Source: Datisca glomerata (taxonomy: Eukaryota; Streptophyta; Magnoliopsida; Cucurbitales; Datiscaceae). From it: a DNA stretch of 64,000 nucleotides. The notes under the pieces are model-generated. The model did not search any database and had not been told where the DNA came from. It worked only from the letters and a program-made list of their open reading frames with translations. This document shows positions 35,139 to 47,860 of the stretch, one piece after another; positions within the stretch are counted from its first letter, which is position 1, and every line of letters starts with the position of its first letter. The stretch covers positions 543,152 through 607,151 of the forward strand of contig QANY01005609.1 of NCBI GenBank assembly GCA_003255025.1, written 5' to 3'. Both the position numbers and the translations under genes were made by a program.

Positions 35139-36120
35139 CAGTTAGTGCAATCCAAGGTTCCAAACTTGGATTGGAGTGATAACGACTGACAATTCCCATT
35201 GCATAGCATATGTTTGGTCTTGTACACAACATGACATACATGAGACTTCCAACTGCTAAAGCATAGGGAACCTTTCTCATATCATCTTCCTCCTGAGGTG
35301 TCTTAGGACATTGTTCCTTGGAGAGGACAATTCCATGTATGGTCAATAGTTGACCTTTCTTCGAATTCTCCATCAAGAATCTTTTCAGCACCTTAACAAT
35401 ATAAGATGCAAGGAAAAGTGCTAAAAGCTTGTTATTTCTATCCCTTAGGATTTGAATGCCTAGAACATAGCTCGCCTCTCTCAAATATTTCATTTGAAAT
35501 TTCTAAGCTAACCATTTCTTTACCTTTGACAAGTTTCTACATCATTCCTAATGAGTAGAATATCGTTAACATAAAGAATTAAGAAAACCACTATCTTATC
35601 TTTGATGTATTTATAAATACAGGCTTCATCAACATTTTGCTCGAAATCATATGACTTTATAATCCCATCAAAGGTAAGATTCCAAGATCTAGATGTTTGT
35701 TTTAATCCATAAATGGATTTAAGAAACTTGCATACTTTCTGATCTTGCCTCTTTTGTATGAATCCTTCTGGTTGCATCATGTAGATTCTTTCTTCAAGAG
35801 AGACATTCAAAAAAGCTATCTTGACATCCATTTGTCATATCTCATAGTCAATACTAGTTGCTATGGACAAAAGGATGTGAATGGATTTGAGCATGGCCAC
35901 GGGGTAGAATGTCTCTTCATAATCGACTATGTCCCTTTGTGTATAGCCCTTAGCTACTAACCATGCCTTGAAAGTCTCTAATTTACCATATGTAGATATT
36001 TTCTTCTTGAAGATGCATTTACATCCAATGGGCCTGACATCTTCAGGTGGATCTGTAAGTTCCCAAACGGAATTGGAATACATATATTTCATTTCCTGGT
36101 TTATGGATCTTGTCATTTCT
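35139..36120 (-). pseudogene. Copia-1 reverse transcriptase, truncated
   Basis: Minus strand: YSNSVWELTDPPEDVRPIGC at the front, KARLVAKGYTQ-like KAWLVAKGYTQRDIVDYEET, then MDVKIAFLNVSLEERIYMMQ and KFLKSIYGLKQTSRSW. The catalytic box reads LYVNDILL, so the first Asp of YVDD is Asn. It continues to MKYLREASYVLGIQILRDRN and CTRPNICYAMGIVSRYHSNP, then breaks off near 35139, just before the RNase H. The remainder is lost. Confidence 0.88.
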
Positions 36121-37590
36121 CCTTTTCAAGATCATCCATTGCTTCTTCAAGTGGATCATATTTATCAGTGTTTGACGTAGGACATGTGCCTCTAGTTCGT
36201 AGTGAACTGGTTGTCTTACAATCCTCCAACAATGACGTTGCACTAGGGTTTCCTTTGCAGAAACTATGGTTTCTCTAGTTTGTCGTTTATCAGTAGAAAT
36301 TGAAGGTGGTCTGATCTCATTAGGCGCTAATTCCTCGAGAACTACTTTGCTACGAGGTTTGTAGTTTTCTATATAGTCATGTTCTAGGAAATTCGCATTT
36401 TTCGATGCAAACACCTTTTGATCATTGTGACTATAAAAGTAGTCACCTCTAGTCTCTAGAGCGTGGCCTACGAATATGCATACCTTAAATCTTGAGTCTA
36501 ACTTTCTGGTCTTGGGTCTAAGAATGTGAACTGGGCACCTCCATACACGAAAATGATGCAAAATAAGTTTGAAGCCATTTCATATCTCTAAAGGCGTCTT
36601 GCTTAGAGCACTACATTCAAAATGTAAGTTGCTGTGTGTAGTACATATCCCCAAAATGTAAGTGAAAGTGATGAGTAGCTTCACATCGACCTAACGATAT
36701 CTAATAAGGTTCAGTTTCTCCTTTCTGCAACACCATTTTGATGTGGCATTCTAAGTGTTGTGAGTTGGGATAGGATTTCATACTCCAGCAAGTAATCCTT
36801 AAACTCTAAATCTAAGTATTCACCACCTCATCTGATTGAAGGGTTTTCAATGATTTATCTAATTGCTTTTCACTTCAGTTTTGAAGTCTTTAAACTTTCC
36901 AGAGGTTTCACATTTTCTATGTATTAGGTAAATATAACCATATCTTGAGTAATCATCACTAAAAGTGACGTAATACCCATACCCACCTCTAGCTTATATA
37001 TTGATCGGTCCACAGACATCACTATGCACTAGCTCAAGTGGTTCTTTGGATTTTTTTCCCTTTCCAGAGAAAGGTCTCTTGGTCATTTTACCCTCTATAC
37101 AGGATTCACAGACGAGAAGAGTTCCAACTTTTAGTTCTCCCAAAACACCATGTTTTGTTAACCTGTTTAACATATCTAGATTAATATGTCCCAACCTACG
37201 ATGCCAAAGATATGTGTTGTCATTATCATGAGGAATTCTTTGTCATTTTTTACTTTTAGGTTTTGCTACTTTCAATAATTCAGAATTATTTAATGCGCGT
37301 TCACTCGTTTTAAGCATGTACAGTCTATTTATAACTTTAGCATGACAGATATCGAATCCATTCTTAGAAATAACAAACTCTTTATTAACAAAGAAATTTC
37401 GAATAATTGTTCTTGCAAAAATGAAAGAGAAATCAAATTTTTCGAAAAGCCAAGAATATAATAAACATTATTCAAAACTAATTAATTATATCTAAAAGGT
37501 AAACAGACTGCCCCTAATGCTTTAGCTGACACGAGTGCACCACTGTCAACTCTCAAAATGACCTCGCCATCAGCCAGCTCCCTTGACGAA
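36121..37590 (-). pseudogene. Copia-1 integrase region
   Basis: GAG-pre-integrase and integrase front lie at 37194-36994 (MGHINLDMLNRLTKHGVLGE, CESCIEGKMTKRPFSGKGKK, LELVHSDVCGPINI). Further fragments toward 36600 include LGRSIK-equivalent damaged sequence, RNPSIR.GGEYLDLEF-like and HQNGVAERRN. From 36561, FRVWRCPVHILRPKTRKLDS and FVGHALETRGDYFYS give the C-terminal part. Stops and frameshifts throughout. Confidence 0.82.
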
Positions 37591-38330
37591 TCAAACATCT
37601 TTCTTTTTTAGCTCAGAGAGATACTTGTTACAATTTCTCTTCCAATGACCTTCAACCCCACAATGGAAACATTTTCCCTTAGGCTTGTTGTCGTTCTTGT
37701 TCTTCTTGGCTTTTGATGATGTCTTGGCTTTCTTCGCTTTCTTGTTCTTACCTTTGTCCATATCATTGTACTTCTTCCTTTTCTTGTTTACAACATAGTT
37801 GGTCGTGAACGCAGAAAAAGCTGGTGTGAGCAACTCAAGTATAATGCTAACTTGAGTCCGCTCATCAAGATCACCCCATGTACTTTTGCCTCTTGTATTA
37901 TTTTGATCATGTTCAAAACATGTTCTCGCACAGAAGTACCCTTTCACATCTTAGTCGTCATATAGCTCCTAGTGGCCTCATGACAAATTTGATCATATTG
38001 CTGTCCAAACATCACCTGTAGAGATTGCATAATCTCATAGGCAGTTTTCATATTGTCATGCTTGGTTCTCAGAACATCATCCATACTCGCAAGCATGTAG
38101 CATTTCACCTTGTTGTTTGATATGATCCAAGAATCATTTTTGTCCCTAACATTCTTAGGGGCATTAACAGCGGGCTCCTTAGGACATTATTCAGTAAGAA
38201 CAAACTTATGATTCTCACAAATTAACGTTAAGTTCATATTTGATTTTCAAGGTATGCAATTATACCATTCAATTTCTCAAGAGCAAGTAAAGCAGTACAG
38301 AGTTGCCCATGGTAGACATAATAATGATAA
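37591..38330 (-). pseudogene. Copia-1 gag
   Basis: The 37947-37591 frame (118 codons) carries RTQVSIILELLTPAFSAFTT, a lysine-rich stretch and the zinc knuckle CFHCGVEGHWKRNC followed by YLSELKKK. Upstream to about 38330, gag sequence (KCYMLASMDDVLRTKHDNMK, AYEIMQSLQVMFG) is read with stops. The start codon region near 38320 is damaged. Confidence 0.82.
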
Positions 38331-40270
38331 CTGAAATTTAAAGCATACAAGATTCAATATATTGATAAATGTCTAGAATTTGAATAGTAAACGTGATGCA
38401 TGAATGAAACATAATAATCACACAAATTTAACGATACTAATCATGATAAAATAACCCAACGATTAATGTGTTGCCTTAGGTTCAGTCATATTAACCTTAG
38501 ACTATCTATAAAACATTTTCATCCTTATTAGTTAAAACTTAAAATATCTCATATTTTATATTTTAACAATAAGGTATCGTTTGTACGGCCAAGTCATAAT
38601 TATCCACATGAAGCTCAATTATGATTTTATGGGTGTAACCCATCATATCAGATTCAATGACTTCATTTAAAATATGTCGTCTTAGGGTCGGTTAAAACTA
38701 AACTACATCACTTCCTCATATCTTCTTAAGAAGTCTAATATTGGTATTGGTACAGCTCGAAACCTTCCTTAGGGGGATGAAAACAAATTCATCTTGAGGC
38801 CCTTACTATTCCTTACAGTATTGTACTAATGATGGAGACCATAGGTTACATTGACATGTTAGCCTTCTCCCAATCATTTTTTGGGATTATGTGTTTCTAT
38901 TTAAACTAATTAATTAATTCTAAATTAATCATTGGTTAAAATAATAAAACTATGAATATTTAATAATCAGTTATGCCAATCTCATTGGTCTAAGTTCATT
39001 TAACCTTCTAAAATGCCTAAGTCATAATTAGATGAATTTAGATTAATTAATTAATTATATTCATCAAACTTTAATAAAACTCTTTTACTAAAGTCAGTTA
39101 TCCTAAAGGTTACTATAACCCTTGGTGTGGTATGATTACTAAGTTTTAAAATAATTAAAACCTAGTAGTTTACATACAATTGATTTCATAAAATAATACA
39201 TATAAACATATTAGGAAAATCCTAATAAATCATGTTTCTACTAATGAGATGTATGATCAAATGAAACTGTGTGGGATTTTCATGTATGACATGTTATCGA
39301 CTAATGCATGTACATGTTATAAAACATAACATTTAAATAATTATTTAACAATTAAATAAAATAATAATGGAACGAGTGACTATTGGATATTTTTAAATTA
39401 AAATCCTTGAAATAAAGAAATAAAAATTACAAAGAGGACTTCAAGATTACATATTTTTCAAATATCACGTTCTCCACCTGATGTCCATCTTCATAATCTT
39501 CAAGCTTCGAACAAAATCTTTTAATTAAGAAAGACTATTTTTCTTAATTAAAGAATTTTTTCTCTAATTATCTTTTACAATTATTGAATTTGACTTAGTT
39601 AATAAATAATTTATTGACTTGGTCAAACTTAGGTCAAACTCAATCAATTAATAATCTTTAATTTTCACAAAATTAAAATTTGATAATTAATTTTAAAATC
39701 ACATTAATTTTAAAATTTAAAAGACAATAGATAGATATAGGGTTATCTACAAACTCTGCACTGATAGGGTAAGTTGGTATAAAGGTTTCTGCAAAACTTC
39801 CCCAATTGTGGCAACACTTGCCACCAACGATAGGACTCTCCTACAACCACCCATCACCGCTGGCCAATCCCAGCAGCCGTCGATCGCCGCTAATGCCAAC
39901 CGGAGCCGATTTTTCTAGCGCCGCCAGCGCTGAAAATCCTATTTCCGGTGTCAGCGCCAGAATTCCCTTAAATTCCTTTTTTTTCTTCCTCGTTCATCTT
40001 GTGCGATCTTCGCCTTCTCTCGATCGGAATAATTATAATAAATATTCAAAATAAAATAATAAAAATTCATACGCCCCAAAACGGCTTACACAAGATCTAA
40101 GGAAAAATGAAAAGAACAAAGACTAATTCAATAATCAGCATATAATTAACGATCCACTATTTTCTATACATTCAAAAAATATAATCATCCATTAATTCAT
40201 ACATATCTCATATTATATGAATAATGTAAGAAAACTCACATAGCATTTAACATATAAATATATAAAGACC
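38331..40270 (-). other. Copia-1 leader region
   Basis: AT-rich untranslated sequence between gag and the primer site. The open frame at 39806-40054 (plus) has no recognised domain. No gene. Confidence 0.6.
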
Positions 40271-40282
40271 GCTTTGATGCCA
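40271..40282 (-). other. Copia-1 primer-binding site
   Basis: Minus strand TGGCATCAAAGC, two mismatches from the initiator-Met type TGGTATCAGAGC, two bases from the LTR end. Confidence 0.75.
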
Positions 40283-40284
40283 AT

Positions 40285-42473
40285 TATTGAAGAACGCGGT
40301 GCACACGCAGCGCACGTGCAACGGAGGCGTTTAAATTTTTTTAATAAAAATAAATTTTTTTATAAAAAGAAAACAAGTGCGACGCAACGATTTTCAAGAA
40401 ACTAAAAACCTTTTACTGAAGACTCTTTTTCAATCATTCAGGATCCATTATATATTTATACATTAAATCTACAACATATAAGGTGATGAGTCATATACCT
40501 CTTATAGTCTATATCAAGCGTCCTTGTAAAACCAATTGATCCTCCATCCCACGAAATCGTTCCAACAATCAGTAGATTCTGAGATTCATAATAAGATTTT
40601 CCAAGTCAATCATCTACACACTAGGGCATGTGTGGACACGTAGAATCTTACAAGACACTTTTTATGTCTCTAGATGTACTCAACACATGAGATCTAGAGA
40701 TTTACTGAGAAGTACTTTAGTGAGAGGATTCTCTACAAGAAAGTAATGATTATTCTTTTAGAGATTTGATTAACTTCTAATAGCAGAGAAAAATTACTCT
40801 AACACTAGCTTTGTTCTCAATTCAATTCTTGGTTAATGAACTGATCAACTGATTAACTCCATCATCAACTAGGGCCATTAGAATAATATCTGTATATTTT
40901 TTAGATAATGACGTATCAGATATTTAGGGATAAACAAAAATAATATTTAATTGTCAATTGCAGTGGGACTCACAGCAACTATGCACAATTGTAGTGCCAC
41001 ATGACACTACAATGTGTCGTGAGGCAGCACAGTGCCTCACAACACTACTGAAGTGTCATGTGGCACTACAGTGTTGACAGCAACCCTGTTAATCTCTGAT
41101 ACCCAATCAATGATTGGCACGTAGTAATTACTATAAATTAAATATTTATTTTAATCAGATAAATATCTAGATATCAATTATTTCAACATCAACATATATG
41201 ATTATCTCTATCAACTAATAAACGATAATTATTTTAATAATAGTTTAATTATCTAATTTACAAATTAGATATTCTGTCTCCACTTATCGATAATTGAAAA
41301 AATAAACGTTAATTATTTATGTATATAATTTCTGAAAATTATATTTATATATATAAATAATTCAATTAATTAATTCTTAATTAATTAATAACACTTAATT
41401 ATCTCATAATTATGTACTTGTCGTAGAATAAAAATTCATTTGCAAGTCAATCATTTTCTCATGTCCTGAAATATTCACACCCTAGACTGCGTAATATAGA
41501 TGTGACTTGGCGACTATGGACCTATAATCCTAAGCTCCAATAAACCAGATTATTAATTAAACTTTTTAATTAAATAATCTTATTTATTAATTCCATTATT
41601 ACTCCATTATAAATATGAAATTGAACTCTTAGTGATTACAAAATGTATTTACAGAGTATTCTCATGTAGTCCACTAATATAATCATTTCATGTAGTTTTG
41701 TCCTCCAATTATTGTTTCATAAATTAGAGGTTAAAAATATCATTTTACCCCTCTAAATACCTCTTGATCTTTAAGTACCATTAATCCACTAGTGAATGGC
41801 TAATTTAAATCCTACAATAAATTTGAGCTCAATAACCATTCAATTCAAAAATTAACACTTAAGGGAACCAATATACGATCCATTAGGAAAGCTTAAATTC
41901 CAAATCTTACAAGATCATGTTCCCAGCGATCCACATCACTGAATTTCAAAACATAGCTTGTTTTACAAATAAACTTTAACGAGTGAATCAAAAGATCCAG
42001 TAGACATACATAGGAGTTCATGACTATTTAGGATTCAGACTCGTCTACATATGATCATCGAATTGATGTGTATTAAATCTTTATGATAAATGGCACGTTG
42101 ATAAAGATATTAATTCACATCGATCTAGTCATATATAATCTCATTATATAAAGTATCATCACTAAGATGTCTATACACATCAATGATATAGATCTAGATC
42201 ACATGCATTCATAATGCTTAATGAATTGTACTAGTAACCATTCATTAAATATTTCATACTTTAATATGTTGCTGACAATTTTATTCATTATCTATGATCT
42301 AAATTATCTTGTACTAATACAATATCATAGTCTCATTAATAAATATGAAATTTTCAGATATTTATATAAATTATTCAATAATGATCTAAAAGAACAATTA
42401 TAAGAAAAACATAATCCTCATTAAATTTCATATCAAAATGTTAATACATATGTTTTGATGCTAACCTCCAACA
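40285..42473 (-). repeat. Copia-1 5' LTR
   Basis: 2,189 bp. Plus-strand ends are TATTGAAG (40285) and CTCCAACA (42473), so on the minus strand it runs TGTTGGAG…CTTCAATA. The TA end is shared with the other LTR copy at 6982. Contains a long hairpin at 40990-41070. Confidence 0.85.
40990..41070. other. Long nested hairpin in Copia-1 LTR
   Basis: TGTAGTGCCACATGACACT (40990-41008) is exactly complementary to AGTGTCATGTGGCACTACA (41052-41070). Inside, GTGAGGCA (41019-41026) pairs with TGCCTCAC (41033-41040) around a six-base loop. Confidence 0.93.
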
Positions 42474-42478
42474 TTTCT
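42474..42478. repeat. Target-site duplication (right) of nested Copia-1 block
   Basis: TTTCT, matching 6977-6981. Confidence 0.85.
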
Positions 42479-43250
42479 AACACTGGAGGGGCTTCCATAA
42501 CTTCATCGTCTGATGTTTAGAGCTTGAATCATCTTGAATAGTGACGCGGTAATTTGTGATGTACTTGAGTCTTTAAGTCGATTGAAGATTGACATATTTC
42601 GTGTTCTTGTAACTTTACCTCCTCTCATGTGAGCAACAATCAATCTTTTAAAAATTGAACTCTGTTCAATCAGAGCTTTTTTAGATCAAAGATGGAGACT
42701 CTAGGTGCCTCTCGCTCAATTTCTTTTTCTTCTTCTTCGGTAGTGATGTATTGCACACTTTCCTTGTCTTGATCATTGTCCGTATAGGTTCTTTTGGTTT
42801 ATAGCCAAGTCCACCTTTTTTTGTGGGCACCTTATAACCTTCCTCGAAAGTTTATACTACATATCAATCTGCCCATGTATTCTTTCTTCTGTGACTTTTG
42901 AACTCAGTCTTTTTATAGCATCGGGATCTATGAAATCATATCCTACTTCAGCTAAGAGCGTGTATGATTTGCGGTTAAAACATGCATCCGTTCTTTTATT
43001 TTGAAGAAAACCATGCTCTGTTACCCCCTAAGTTGGTCGCATGAAACATTCCAATGGTTTGCTGATGACTTGGTCCGTTATCTTTCAAAACCTCAGAGTC
43101 ACCAACCCTTACATTCTTTGATTTTGAGCACTCGGTGAATGGAGCTTGCCCTTGCTTGCGCTAGATGTATCACAATACATGTGAAATAGCAAGTAGGGGT
43201 GATGTTAGCTTTTTTTTACGAGTTTATCGTAGCCCTTTCAACTTCATCTT
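42479..43250 (-). pseudogene. Tat/Ogre protease-region remnant, right half
   Basis: Minus strand near 42515-42479 reads DDEVMEAPPVLE, the upstream half of the linker interrupted at 6981. Farther upstream come GGLGYKPKEP (about 42820), DPDAIKRLSSKVTEER (about 42930) and SYTLLAEVGYDF (about 42960), family-like segments of the pre-RT part of Ogre-type polyproteins. The recognisable reading fades by about 43250; gag and the 5' LTR of this copy are not present, so the element is truncated here. Confidence 0.75.
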
Positions 43251-43560
43251 TTATCTAACTTGGAAGAGTATAATCTTGTAGTTATTTAATAAACACGCTG
43301 TAAATATTGTTCCATTAAACTTGGTGGTGGTAAGAAACTTGGAACTTAAAATTTGAAATAAAAGATATGAGAGGCAGAGAGGTTCCACAGGGCGAACTAG
43401 AAATTTGCGCGAACAAATTTTGTTATTAGGAAAATCGAACAACGAAATGGGGGACAAACATAATTTTCTTATATTCATAATTTTGATGAGTATAATCTTT
43501 GTTTATGAATTCTTCATAAAGAACAATCCTCTTATTATTCTCATGCAATGAGAAGAATCA
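43251..43560. other. Unassigned stretch
   Basis: No supported gene. The minus-strand open frame 43251-43478 has no known domain. Confidence 0.4.
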
Positions 43561-43841
43561 ACTATTACAAGGATGTTGAATCAGAGAGCTTGAAGGTGGA
43601 GCGGAACAACCCAGTGCCAATGATGTGAAAAAGACAAGGCTGAAGTGGAACTTGCTCACACACTTCACACCTAAGAAATTTATGGATCTAGTTGTGAAAT
43701 TTGATGAGGGAAAGAGAAAATCGGTAGCGGATATGGGGTTTGGAGGGTTGTTAGAGTTGCGATATCACAAGCTAAAAAGAATTTCTTGAAGAAATTATTA
43801 GGTTGCTTCAATCCAGCTACATGCATTATGTATGTCCATGG
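43561..43841 (+). pseudogene. Plant mobile/DUF1985-like domain, front part
   Basis: Plus strand: RLKWNLLTHFTPKKFMDLVV, then KRKSVADMGFGGLLELRYHK and KKLLGCFNPATCIMYVHG. The pattern 'MGFGGLL.L', a short hydrophobic segment, then 'NFDP…' is typical of the plant DUF1985-like domain that precedes Ulp1-type proteases in mobile plant genes. It is interrupted after 'YVHG' by a solo LTR. The continuation is at 45776. Confidence 0.65.
43837..43841. repeat. Target-site duplication (left) of solo LTR
   Basis: CATGG at 43837-43841 and 45771-45775. Removal of one copy plus the LTR restores a continuous reading (MYVHG to STFNV). Confidence 0.92.
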
Positions 43842-45770
43842 TGCTAGGATCAATTAGTTTTAAAATTCAATAAAATTAGATTTGAACCACGGACTCTTCG
43901 TGGGTGGAATATAAAAAAAAATTATCTAACTTATTTAATCATATTAAATGATTTAAAACCAATTTTAGTTTGATGATGCATATATGATATTAGAACGAAT
44001 AGATTAAGGGAAAATGATTTTTCACCTTTACTCGGTGTCGGGTAATTTTTGAACTGGTGGAACTCACTCGAGCGTTCGTCGTGTTCTTCAAGCTTTAAGA
44101 TCAAAATCATGAACTTGATCTTCCATGAACGATTTCCAATTAAGTCCACCAACAACCGCCATTTAATTTTATAAATATATCTCAGAAGAATTTTACTTAG
44201 AAATTTGAGCGTGGGCTCTCAAAACAATTGAACAAGAAAAATCAAATCTTCCTTCTTCAGATTAATTTTCAGCGACAACAATAATGAGAGAACAAAACTT
44301 TTTCCACTTCCTTTTGTGTGTTGATAACAACAACTTTATCTTATCCTCATTATCTTTTTACAATCAAATTGCTATTAGATATTTATCGAAAAGTAATTTT
44401 TGGTATTTACAAATATACCTATACATTATAAAAATTTTGAAAACTCACTTAATTATCTATTATTGTCGAAAATTACATGATATCCTAGACTTTTAGTTGT
44501 ATCGAAATTTTCATCAATCCAATCGATAAACATAATTGATCATGATCAATTAATTAATTAATTAATTTTAGAAAATAATAAATAATTAATTTAATATAAC
44601 AATTACACTTAACTAACTTAAGTGACATCACCTATCACATATAGGTGTAGGACATATGACTTGCCACCAAAACCAATTTTGGTCCAACTTAGTTAATTTT
44701 TCTATTCATGTTCTCTGAGCTATTTTTGAGACCGAATGAACTCACATGAACAAAGCTCAAGATTCAAATGCCCGGTGAATTTATCTCTATAAATTCCTGA
44801 CCTATTTAATCATGACATCGTACGACTCCACTATAAATTCGATGCCGAATCAAATCTTGATTCATGCACGCTACATTTTTCTGTTGGTGTAAATAAACTC
44901 TATTTATTTTCACGGTCCACATAATATTTTAATATAATACCCATCTTGACTATCAGTAACAGGAGCGGAATATAAAATTACCATTTTACCCATCTTGTTA
45001 TTATTTCCTTAACTCATTTTATTGAATGTGAATAAGAAAGACATTATAGTGAATTGTCTCGCATAACTCACAAGTCTTATTCAATAACTCATTTCATCGA
45101 ATACTTGGCCAAGTTAATTTATTTACACACCCATCAATAAAGCATAAGATGATATTGTTGCTTTTGCAATCCAACCATGAATTTTCATATATGTGAATCA
45201 CGCAATTCCTACTTAATTAAATTACAATCCCAACAGTCGAGGTATTGCCTACCGATCCGAACTGACTCATTTGATATATAAAAGATTGCAACTAACCAAG
45301 TCAAGTTACATATTCACCTCAGGATTAATGTAATTACAGAAATACCCTTAAGGTATGACAATTAGATTTAGAGCTAGGTAAATGGTTTTGGGCTCTAAAC
45401 TAATTTGTTACCGGTCTATTCAACATATTCATAAGATGTCTAGGTTAATCATTTGAGTCTCCACTCTTATGCCACAAGAATGACATCTAACAGTTCAACC
45501 TAACAGTCGTAATCGAATTCGATTGCCCAGTCGATCCTCAGACTGCGGAAATCGTTCTGAACTATTTCAGAAGAGTTCATCTAGAGACGCTTCTGTCTTC
45601 ACTATTTTTTCATTGATAATAGTTTCAGGACTTGAGTAATTTATAAACATGCTTTAATTTGAAATAAAACTTTTAATTTTTCATAGAAAATTCAGTAATA
45701 CTAATGTCTGAGAAATAACTAAATACAAATAAGTAGTCAGTACATACTATTTTATGGACATATTCCAACA
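43842..45770 (-). mobile_element. Solo LTR of the Copia-2 family
   Basis: 1,929 bp from TGCTAGGATC to ATTCCAACA, flanked by CATGG duplications and without internal sequence. From about 44200 to the end it aligns with the Copia-2 3' LTR (ends GGACATATTCCAACA versus GGACATAGTTCTAACA). It arose by recombination between the two LTRs of an inserted element. Confidence 0.9.
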
Positions 45771-45775
45771 CATGG

Positions 45776-46030
45776 ATCGACATTTAATGTGACTATAGCC
45801 GATGTGAGTTCATTACTAGGTCTTTTCAATAGTGGTAAAGAAATTATCTTCCATGGTGATTCGTAAGATGAAAAAGATTTATGGGCGAAGTGGGTGAATG
45901 ATAAAGGAGATATTTTGGTGAGTACCTTAGTGAAAAACTTGATCGAGGAGTCAAAAGGTGACTACTGGAGGCAAGCATTTATGCTATACGTCGTCAGGGT
46001 TTTATTATTCCCTCAATCAAAACTAGTGGC
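45776..46030 (+). pseudogene. Plant mobile/DUF1985-like domain, back part
   Basis: STFNVTIADVSSLLGLFNSG then, after one in-frame stop, DEKDLWAKWVNDKGDILVST and DYWRQAFMLYVVRVLLFPQS. The reading continues that at 43841 in the same frame and fits the second half of the domain ('…I..ADV..LLGL..GG'). Confidence 0.68.
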
Positions 46031-47860
46031 ATACCTTTTATAGTACTTCAAGGGGAGGACTTAAAAGCTTGATGGTATACCTTTTAGAATACTTCAAAGT
46101 TTGCTAGATTACTCATGATTACTTATTGATCATTCATATATATTTGTATTACGTTACGCACTATATAGGCCGATACACTCAAAATTGGTCAAGCCTGTAG
46201 GGAGGACTGCGAACGTGACAACGTTCACGAGAACATTCATGAGACCAACTTGAACAGCAAGGAAGCGTCAGGAAAAACCTAAGTGCTCTAACTACAAAAG
46301 TGTGCTCTCTTCATGTGGATACAAGCTCCATGCATGTGGACATGACTTGAACAGTTGAGAAGCAAGAGATGAGGGTTGTCCAAGAAAAAGTCTTGAAAAC
46401 TTTGACTAATTTTTGGATCGGATAGTGGTAGTCCTTGAGCCAAAGACAATGACCCATGTGTTACCCCGACATGCGGAGAAGAAGAATGAGGGTTCGATCA
46501 TCAATTAGTTCCCTCCGATGAAGACAAGTAACATGTCTCTTCATCACCCACACATGAAGTAGACAAGGAAGTTGACTGTATCCAGCAGGATGCTTCGAGG
46601 AAAACAATGTTTGACCTGCTATTAGTTAGGGAACGATCAGTCGAGATGACTCAACCATCGAAAGGACATATGAAGGTATTATTCTATCATTTTCTACTGT
46701 ATCTTTTCTACTAATATGACGTGTACCATCTCAAAGTCAATATTTGATGTTGTTACGTAGCACTTAGAAGAGGAGAGTAGGACCACTAGTTAATTCACCA
46801 TATGAAAGGGTATTGTTGTCACAAAAGAAAACAAAAGGTATTTAAAGCATAGTAGTCAAATACATGTCGGTGACCATTTCAGTTTTTAAAAAAACAGAAC
46901 ATTTCAAATATTTCAGTGTTTTAATATTTTGTTTAAAAAAAACATCCGAACATGATAAATAATACTATCAAATATATATGAGAAAATTTTAACAATGACT
47001 TATTTTCATACAACAAATAATAATTTATATTTAACATTAATACATAATTCACATTAAAAATAATATAATTATATTTAGATAATTAGTTAGTAGATTTTTA
47101 TTTACCAAATATTTTTTTTGTTTAATAAAATACTCTAAAGAAAAATGTCCACTTAGTTGTCTCATTAAATCATGAAGAACAAATTTTCTCATTGAAAAGA
47201 AAAAACACTAGATCATGCGACCAAAGAGTCAAACCTAGGTCGCGGAAGAGGTGTGAAAGCTTGATTAAAAGGGTGTCTGCTGCTAGGATATCACGTAACA
47301 TGTGTTATTTGATTGTTTTAACTTATATGGAATTTCTCCAGAAAATTTGTACCTCGTTTCTATTTCCATTCTCATGCTAGAACCAGAACATTCCACCCAT
47401 TCTGACTGAAATGGAATGAAATTGACTACTATGATGTAAAGTCGGTGTGTAAGATGTTAGAGATCAGCATTTAATGGACTATGTATTTGAGAAAATCTTA
47501 GTGGATAGGTAGTAGTCATATTAATCTAACAAGGTTCGATAAATAATGACTTTCATTCTTTGATTTATGTCTATTATATTGTCTTTCGTAGTGAGGTTCT
47601 GGTGAAACTCACCATGCACGATGCTGATCAGAGAGCGCTCAAGGCTAAGTCGAGATAGTTAAATCGGTATGCAAGTTATAAACTTGTTCGTCAATGTTTT
47701 GACCTTGGAGGTTCGTGGTGGCTCAAAAAGCTATCAGTTTTGGTATTTATCTACGACTTTTGCTCTGTGTATTTACTAATGAAGTACTATATTTTTATTT
47801 TAGATTTGAACATACTTTTGTATATTGTGTTTTATTATGGCATTCCAGTCTGTGTGCATT
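46031..47860 (+). pseudogene. Middle of the Ulp1-type mobile gene, largely unreadable
   Basis: Lies between the DUF1985-like and Ulp1-like parts. Short open pieces (VVVLEPKTMTHVLPRHAEKK near 46430; KTMFDLLLVRERSVEMTQPS near 46600) look coding-like on the plus strand but match nothing I can name. The rest, notably 46850-47200, is AT-rich with no signal. Confidence 0.35.

Larger units (their letters stand above)
6982..42473 (-). mobile_element. Copia-1 LTR retrotransposon, heavily nested
   Basis: The outer ends are TATTGGAG (6982) and CTCCAACA (42473), an imperfect inverted pair, flanked by TTTCT duplications. Copia-1 proper consists of a 3' LTR fragment (6982-7363), a truncated pol (about 35139-38330, minus), leader, PBS (40271-40282) and 5' LTR (40285-42473). 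The 27.8 kb between 7364 and 35138 belongs to other elements. It replaced the end of pol, the polypurine tract and most of the 3' LTR, so insertions were accompanied by deletion. Confidence 0.8.
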
